Made by a program: the position numbers and the translations under genes | Part shown: positions 29,664-34,195 of the stretch, one piece after another | Numbering within the stretch: the first letter of the stretch is position 1 | How the letters are laid out: each line of letters begins with the position of its first letter | The notes under the pieces: generated by a model | What the model was told of the DNA's origin: nothing | What the model saw: only the letters and a program-made list of their open reading frames with translations | Databases searched by the model: none | Source of the DNA: Alphaproteobacteria bacterium | GTDB taxonomy: Bacteria > Pseudomonadota > Alphaproteobacteria > Micavibrionales > Micavibrionaceae | Reading direction: 5' to 3' | Assembly (NCBI GenBank): GCA_013215815.1 | Contig: JABSQP010000023.1 | Coordinates: 1 to 34,195, forward strand | DNA: 34,195 bases

Positions 29664-31166
29664 ATGACTTCTTTAAAAAAAGTACTTTTATCATCTGCAT
29701 GTGTCTTATTGACGAGCGCGGTGACAAATACGGCGAAATCTGAAACTTTATCCGAAGCTGTTGGGCAGGCTTTGAACGCACACCCGACTATTGAAGCGGC
29801 TTTGCAAGCAAAAGAAGTTGCGCGTGAAACGAGACGTGAGCAACGCTCTGCATACTTTCCAGAAATTAGTGCGAATGCAAGTGCTGGGCGAATTTATGGT
29901 GATAACAGTACGAGCCGTGGTTTGACTGTAAGCCGTGGGGCAACTTATTCAGGGTTGGGAGAAGCTGGTGCAACATTAACGCAGCCGTTGTTTGATGGTT
30001 TTGAAACTAGTAATCGCGTGAAAGCGGCAGATGCACGCATTGAATCCGAAGAGTACAATATCGCTGATGCACGGGAACAGCTTGCTTATCAGGCTGTTCA
30101 GGCCTATTGGGGGCTTTTTCACTCTCAGCGCCTGTTAAATAAAGTAAAGTCCTACAAAGAAACAATTGAAGATTATCTTGGCCGTATTGAGATGATGGTC
30201 GTAGAAGGTGCTGCAGATGAATCCGAGGCATCCCAAGCACGCAATGTTATTTTGGACATTGAAAGCAGCATTGTAGATTATGAAGGCCAAGTAAGATCTG
30301 CTTTGGCCAATTATCGTCAGATCATGGGTACGGTTCCGCGTTCTGCTCTGCATGAACCAATGTCTATTCACCATATTATCCCCGGTACGCCTGATGAAGC
30401 TCTTGAAGGGTCGCAAGGTGATCACCCTGCTCTTATCTCACTTGATCGTGAAATGACGGCGAGTGAATTTGACGAGCAGGCAGAAAAAGGTGTGCTTTTC
30501 CCGGATATTGACGGGGAGTTGTCGGTTTACAAAAAAGATCAAAAAGAAGAAATCGGTGGTGAAGTTGAAGATCATCGTGCTCTTATTAAAATGAATTGGG
30601 TGTTTAATACGGGCGGTGCACAGTTTGCACGTATGGATCGCGCAAAGGCGGAGCGTTCGGAATTATTGGCGCGTAAAGGTGAAACATTACGCCAAATTGA
30701 AGGTGATATTCGCCGTGCATATGCAGAAATGGTGACAGCTGCGAAGCAAATGCGTGTTATCGAAAGCCGCAAAGAAGTAACACAAGAGCTTTTAGATGCT
30801 TATGAAGTTCAATTCGAAGGTGGACGTGTTCGATTGCTTCAATTAATGCAAAGCGAAAGTCAGGTGTTTAGCGTTGATGTAGAGCGATTAAATGCAGATT
30901 ACCGTTATAAGCTCGCTGAATTTGCTGTCCTTGCCTCTATGGGGAAGTTGAACCAGCATTTAGCCGAAGTGCCTGTTGCGACAAAGTCGGTTGTTTATTC
31001 TCCTCCAAAAGTAACGCCTGAAACAAAAGCGCCTGAAGTTGAATTGGAAACACCAATGTTGAGCGCTACTCCCGAGCCGGTTGCAAGACCGCAGCCAGAA
31101 GAAGCTATACAATCTGTTAATCATGCAGTTTTAGAAGAACGCATTTATACGGGCGTTAAATATTAG
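29664..31166 (+). CDS. TolC-family outer membrane channel of a type I secretion system
   Basis: TolC-like proteins form the outer membrane exit duct of type I secretion systems. The 500-residue product has a signal peptide (KKVLLSSACVLLTSAV), then TLSEAVGQALNAHPTIEAA and AYFPEISANASAG, which open the outer membrane efflux protein fold. GATLTQPLFDGFETSNRVKAADARI is the second diagnostic block. The second half repeats the pattern (MNWVFNTGGAQFARMDRAKAER, LLDAYEVQFEGGRVRLLQLM). The last 60 residues are Pro/Glu-rich and beyond the usual fold. The ATG at 29664 is preferred to GTG at 29652, though neither has a clear Shine-Dalgarno. The ABC exporter and adaptor follow. It is of the adhesin-exporting LapE/AggA type by resemblance; the substrate is unknown. 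Confidence 0.9.
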   Translation: MTSLKKVLLSSACVLLTSAVTNTAKSETLSEAVGQALNAHPTIEAALQAKEVARETRREQRSAYFPEISANASAGRIYGDNSTSRGLTVSRGATYSGLGEAGATLTQPLFDGFETSNRVKAADARIESEEYNIADAREQLAYQAVQAYWGLFHSQRLLNKVKSYKETIEDYLGRIEMMVVEGAADESEASQARNVILDIESSIVDYEGQVRSALANYRQIMGTVPRSALHEPMSIHHIIPGTPDEALEGSQGDHPALISLDREMTASEFDEQAEKGVLFPDIDGELSVYKKDQKEEIGGEVEDHRALIKMNWVFNTGGAQFARMDRAKAERSELLARKGETLRQIEGDIRRAYAEMVTAAKQMRVIESRKEVTQELLDAYEVQFEGGRVRLLQLMQSESQVFSVDVERLNADYRYKLAEFAVLASMGKLNQHLAEVPVATKSVVYSPPKVTPETKAPEVELETPMLSATPEPVARPQPEEAIQSVNHAVLEERIYTGVKY

Positions 31167-31183
31167 AATAAAAGGATAATGTT

Positions 31184-33316
31184 TTGACCACTGAAGCTGC
31201 TTCTGTAGACCCGCTTCTTGATTGTTTGTCATTTTTGACGGCTCATTACGGTCAGGCTAAATCTAATCAAGCCCTTACTGCTGGCCTCGCTTATGACGAA
31301 AAGGATATGAGTCCGAACTTGTTCTGTGAAGCGGCAGAAAAAACGGGACTAAAAGCTCGTATCGTGAAGCGCTCTCAAATTGCAAAAATTATCACGCCGG
31401 TTCTTCCTGCTGTTTTGATTATGAAAGATGGTCAGGCCTGTGTTCTTTTGCGTCTTCATAAAGGGGAAAAGAGCGCAATTATTTGGTCTCCTGAAACTAA
31501 ATCAGAACGTTCTGTGAAAATCAAAGACTTCAATAAAAAATATGCAGGTTATGCGATCTATGTTCACCCTGAGGTAAGCGCCTCAGAAGATGATCAGGAA
31601 GAAAAGGATTCATCGCACCGTCATTGGTTTTGGGGGCCGTTTTTTCAAGGGAAGGGGATTTACAGTCGTGCCTTCGTTGCGGCTATATTAATCAACCTTT
31701 TTGGTTTAACGAGCCCTATATTTATTATGAATGTTTATAACCGTGTTTTGCCAAATAATGCAGTGGAAACTGGTTGGGTGCTTGGGATTGGCGCGCTAAC
31801 ACTTTTCTTCTTTGATTTTATCATGCGCACGCTTCGCGGCTATTTTATAGATCTTTCTGGTCGCCGTATTGATGTGATGGCAGGGCGTAAAATTTACGAT
31901 CAACTTCTCAATATTCGTTTGGCACATCGCCCACAATCAAGTGGTGTCTTTGCGAATATGTTACGTGATTTTGACTCTGTTCGTGATTTTATCACATCCG
32001 CATCTTTAACAACGCTTGTCGATTTACCGTTCACGTTTCTTTATCTTCTTGTAATTTGGATTTTAGGCGGGCCAATAGCATTTTTGCTTTTCACGCTTAT
32101 CATGGTTGTTTTTATTATCGGTTTGATTTTGCAAGTGCCGCTGCGCCGTATGGTTCGTAAATCTGTTCGTTCTGCAGAAGCAAAGCACGGTCTTCTCATT
32201 GAAACGATTAATAGCCTTGAAGCTGTTAAAGCTATTGGCGCAGACGGTAGAATGCGTGCGCGTTACAGTCAGTACATCGCAGAGAACGCGGCCTGCTCTC
32301 AAGAAAGCCGTTTTATTTCTGCGCTGGGTGTTAACCTTGCGACATTTGTACAGCAAACGGCAACAATCTTTGTTGTTCTCATCGGTATGTATTTGATTGC
32401 TGATCAATCAATGAGTGTAGGTGCTTTAATTGCCTGTGTGCTTCTAGCAGGACGCGCCATTATGCCGATTGGTCAGATTGCAAATTTGGTATCGCGTTAT
32501 CATGGTGCGCGCACAGCGTACAAAACGCTAAATCAAATCATGAAAGAGCCAACGGAGAGACCAGAGAATAATAAATTTCTGCACCGACCAACTCTTAAAG
32601 GCAAAATAGAGTTTAAAAAAGCAAGTTTTACGTATCCAAATACGGACCGCCAAGTTTTAGATAACGCAGGCTTTACAATTGAAGCAGGTGAAAAGGTCGG
32701 ACTCATTGGGCGTATTGGCTCTGGTAAAAGTACAATTGCTCGTTTGGCTCTTGGTCTTTATCAGCCATCACACGGCTCTATTCATTTTGATGATACGGAT
32801 TACCGTCAAATTGATCCGGCTGACTTGCGTCGTAACATTGCTTACATTGCCCAAGACGTTGTACTTTTTAATGGAACGGTTCGTGATAACATCACGGCGA
32901 GCTTGCCGCATGCGACGGAAGAACAAATTTTAGCGGCGTCAGAAGCGGCCGGTGTTCATGAATTCGTATCACAACATCCTATGGGATATGACGCACCAGT
33001 AGGGGAGCGTGGTGAAGGTTTAAGTGGTGGTCAACGTCAATGTATTGCGCTAGCACGTGCCCTTCTTTTACAGCCTAATATCTTCATTTGTGATGAACCG
33101 ACAAATGCTATGGATGCGCAGGCCGAAGTGACATTTATTAAAAATATCGAAAAACAAAGTAATGATAAGACACTTGTTCTTATTACGCACCGACATCACT
33201 TGTTAACGCTTGTTGATCGCTTAATCTTAATGGATCAGGGGCGTGTGATTTTAGATGGTGAGCGTGATGAAGTAATGAAAGCAATTGCGAGCGGTAACAT
33301 TAAGGTGCCGAAATAA
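31184..33316 (+). CDS. Type I secretion ABC exporter with degenerate C39-like domain
   Basis: This inner membrane exporter of the LapB/HlyB type couples ATP hydrolysis to one-step secretion of a protein. The 710-residue product has an N-terminal C39-like domain (about 1-135). The segment DPLLDCLSFLTAHYG holds a Cys, but the CG of true C39 peptidases is missing, so it probably binds rather than cleaves its substrate. Six membrane helices (about 160-430) follow, then an ATPase domain with Walker A GRIGSGKST (509-517), signature LSGGQRQ (613-619), Walker B with Asp637-Glu638, and H-loop His669. The start is TTG, supported by AAAGGA seven bases upstream; the nearby ATG at 31179 opens only two codons. 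It follows the TolC gene by 17 bases. Confidence 0.93.
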   Translation: MTTEAASVDPLLDCLSFLTAHYGQAKSNQALTAGLAYDEKDMSPNLFCEAAEKTGLKARIVKRSQIAKIITPVLPAVLIMKDGQACVLLRLHKGEKSAIIWSPETKSERSVKIKDFNKKYAGYAIYVHPEVSASEDDQEEKDSSHRHWFWGPFFQGKGIYSRAFVAAILINLFGLTSPIFIMNVYNRVLPNNAVETGWVLGIGALTLFFFDFIMRTLRGYFIDLSGRRIDVMAGRKIYDQLLNIRLAHRPQSSGVFANMLRDFDSVRDFITSASLTTLVDLPFTFLYLLVIWILGGPIAFLLFTLIMVVFIIGLILQVPLRRMVRKSVRSAEAKHGLLIETINSLEAVKAIGADGRMRARYSQYIAENAACSQESRFISALGVNLATFVQQTATIFVVLIGMYLIADQSMSVGALIACVLLAGRAIMPIGQIANLVSRYHGARTAYKTLNQIMKEPTERPENNKFLHRPTLKGKIEFKKASFTYPNTDRQVLDNAGFTIEAGEKVGLIGRIGSGKSTIARLALGLYQPSHGSIHFDDTDYRQIDPADLRRNIAYIAQDVVLFNGTVRDNITASLPHATEEQILAASEAAGVHEFVSQHPMGYDAPVGERGEGLSGGQRQCIALARALLLQPNIFICDEPTNAMDAQAEVTFIKNIEKQSNDKTLVLITHRHHLLTLVDRLILMDQGRVILDGERDEVMKAIASGNIKVPK

Positions 33317-33326
33317 GGATTAGGCG

Positions 33327-34195
33327 ATGGCTGATGAAAAAGAATTTATGAATGAACTGGATGCGGCGGCGCGTATGAAGCCGTCAATGAGTTCGAACAT
33401 TATGCTTTTCGCAGTTCTTCTTATGGTCATTAGTATGGCGGGTTGGGCGCACTTATCAGAGGTTGAAGAAATTACGCGTGGCTCTGGATCTGTCGTGCCT
33501 TCTAAAGAAATTCAAATCGTTCAAAGTTTAGAGGGTGGTATTCTTGATGAGCTGCTTGTTAAGGAAGGTGACCGCGTTGAAAAAGATCAAATTCTCCTTC
33601 GTATTAAAGATTTGATGTTTGCATCAGAGGGCCGTGGTACGGAAGCTGAGTTTCTTGCTCTGCGTGCAAAGAAAAGCCGTTTAATGGCTGAAGCAAATGG
33701 AAAACCTCTTGAGATTGATGCGGAAATTAAAGAAAAAGCACCGAAGATTGCTGCTAATGAATTGGCACTTTATAAATCACGTCAGCAAGAGTTAGAAAAT
33801 GCGAAATCTATTCTTGATAGTAAGATTAGTAGTGCCAAAGCAGAACTGTCCGAGGTGGGCGCAAAGATTAATCGTTTAAGCCAAAGTAAAAAGTTACTGC
33901 AACAAGAGCTCGATATTACCAAGGAGATGGTGCGCAAAAAAGCGGTTCCAAAGATTGATGAAATTCGTCTTAATCGTGAATTAAGCGATATATCAGGCCA
34001 AATTAGTGAGTCTGTTCAAAAGCGTAGTGGTCTTAATGCAGACTTAGCTGCAGCTCAGAAAGAACGCCAAGATCAGGAAGATAAAGTGCGCTCGCAGGCG
34101 CTTGGTGAATTGAATGAAGTAGAAACTCAGATATCTCAACTATCTGAAAGCTTGAGTACTATTGAAGATCGCGTATTTAGGACTGAGGTTCGTTC
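33327..34195 (+). CDS. HlyD-family adaptor of the type I secretion system (3' truncated)
   Basis: The adaptor spans the periplasm between the ABC exporter and the TolC channel. The ATG is seven bases after AAGGA, itself overlapping the exporter's stop codon. The reading frame stays open to the window end, giving 289 residues of what is normally 420-480. Seen are a cytoplasmic tail, a transmembrane helix at about 24-42, the lipoyl half-domain GSGSVVPSKEIQIVQSLEGG (52-71) and ILDELLVKEGDRVEKDQILL (72-91), and a long charged coiled coil from about 105 onward. The second lipoyl half and the C-terminal domain lie outside the window. It matches the LapC/HlyD class that works with large RTX proteins. 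Confidence 0.92.
   Translation, partial: MADEKEFMNELDAAARMKPSMSSNIMLFAVLLMVISMAGWAHLSEVEEITRGSGSVVPSKEIQIVQSLEGGILDELLVKEGDRVEKDQILLRIKDLMFASEGRGTEAEFLALRAKKSRLMAEANGKPLEIDAEIKEKAPKIAANELALYKSRQQELENAKSILDSKISSAKAELSEVGAKINRLSQSKKLLQQELDITKEMVRKKAVPKIDEIRLNRELSDISGQISESVQKRSGLNADLAAAQKERQDQEDKVRSQALGELNEVETQISQLSESLSTIEDRVFRTEVR

Overview
The window is a nearly complete division and cell wall (dcw) cluster of an alphaproteobacterium, followed by envelope, DNA repair, transhydrogenase and type I secretion genes. The assignment to Alphaproteobacteria is inference. It rests on the gene order mraZ-rsmH-ftsL-ftsI-murE-murF-mraY-murD-ftsW-murG-murC-(orf)-murB-ddl-ftsQ-ftsA-ftsZ-lpxC-bamD-recN-ligA, on a long FtsZ linker, on a transhydrogenase split into three subunits, and on GANTC sites (the CcrM methylation sequence) clustered before ftsZ. 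By eye the base composition is somewhat under half G+C, low for free-living members of the class. The genus cannot be told from this sequence.

Region 1 (1-17512, all + strand) is a tightly packed run from mraZ to ftsA. Most genes overlap or are separated by fewer than 35 bases. It makes UDP-MurNAc-pentapeptide (murB, murC, murD, murE, murF, ddl), lipid I and lipid II (mraY, murG), the septal synthase pair ftsW/ftsI, the divisome proteins FtsL and FtsQ, and the membrane tether FtsA. MurE carries the DNPR motif of meso-diaminopimelate-adding enzymes, so the wall is expected to be of the DAP type. One gene here is not a standard dcw member: a 183-codon ORF between murC and murB that looks like a papain or transglutaminase fold.

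Region 2 (17513-20771): ftsZ stands apart from ftsA behind a 286-base spacer holding a perfect DnaA box, six GANTC sites in 183 bases and candidate promoters. It ends in a strong intrinsic terminator. lpxC (lipid A synthesis) is next and has its own terminator.

Region 3 (20772-25386, + strand) is bamD-recN-ligA: outer membrane protein assembly, recombinational repair and NAD-dependent DNA ligase.

Region 4 (25383-29435, - strand) is an operon for the proton-translocating NAD(P) transhydrogenase (pntAa, pntAb, pntB) followed by an alpha/beta hydrolase. It converges on ligA, and the two stop codons share a CTAG. The PntAa subunit carries an unusual lysine-rich, histone H1-like C-terminal tail.

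Region 5 (29436-34195, + strand) is a type I secretion system: a TolC-like outer membrane protein, an ABC exporter with a degenerate C39-like domain, and an HlyD-type adaptor cut off by the window end. The secreted substrate is not in the window.

Most of the window is conserved housekeeping DNA. I see no IS element, CRISPR array, tRNA, rRNA or phage gene. The observations most worth following are the papain-like ORF, the PntAa tail, the DnaA/GANTC-rich ftsZ control region, and a palindrome (AATCA-N-TGATT) shared by the mraZ leader and the murC/orf junction.
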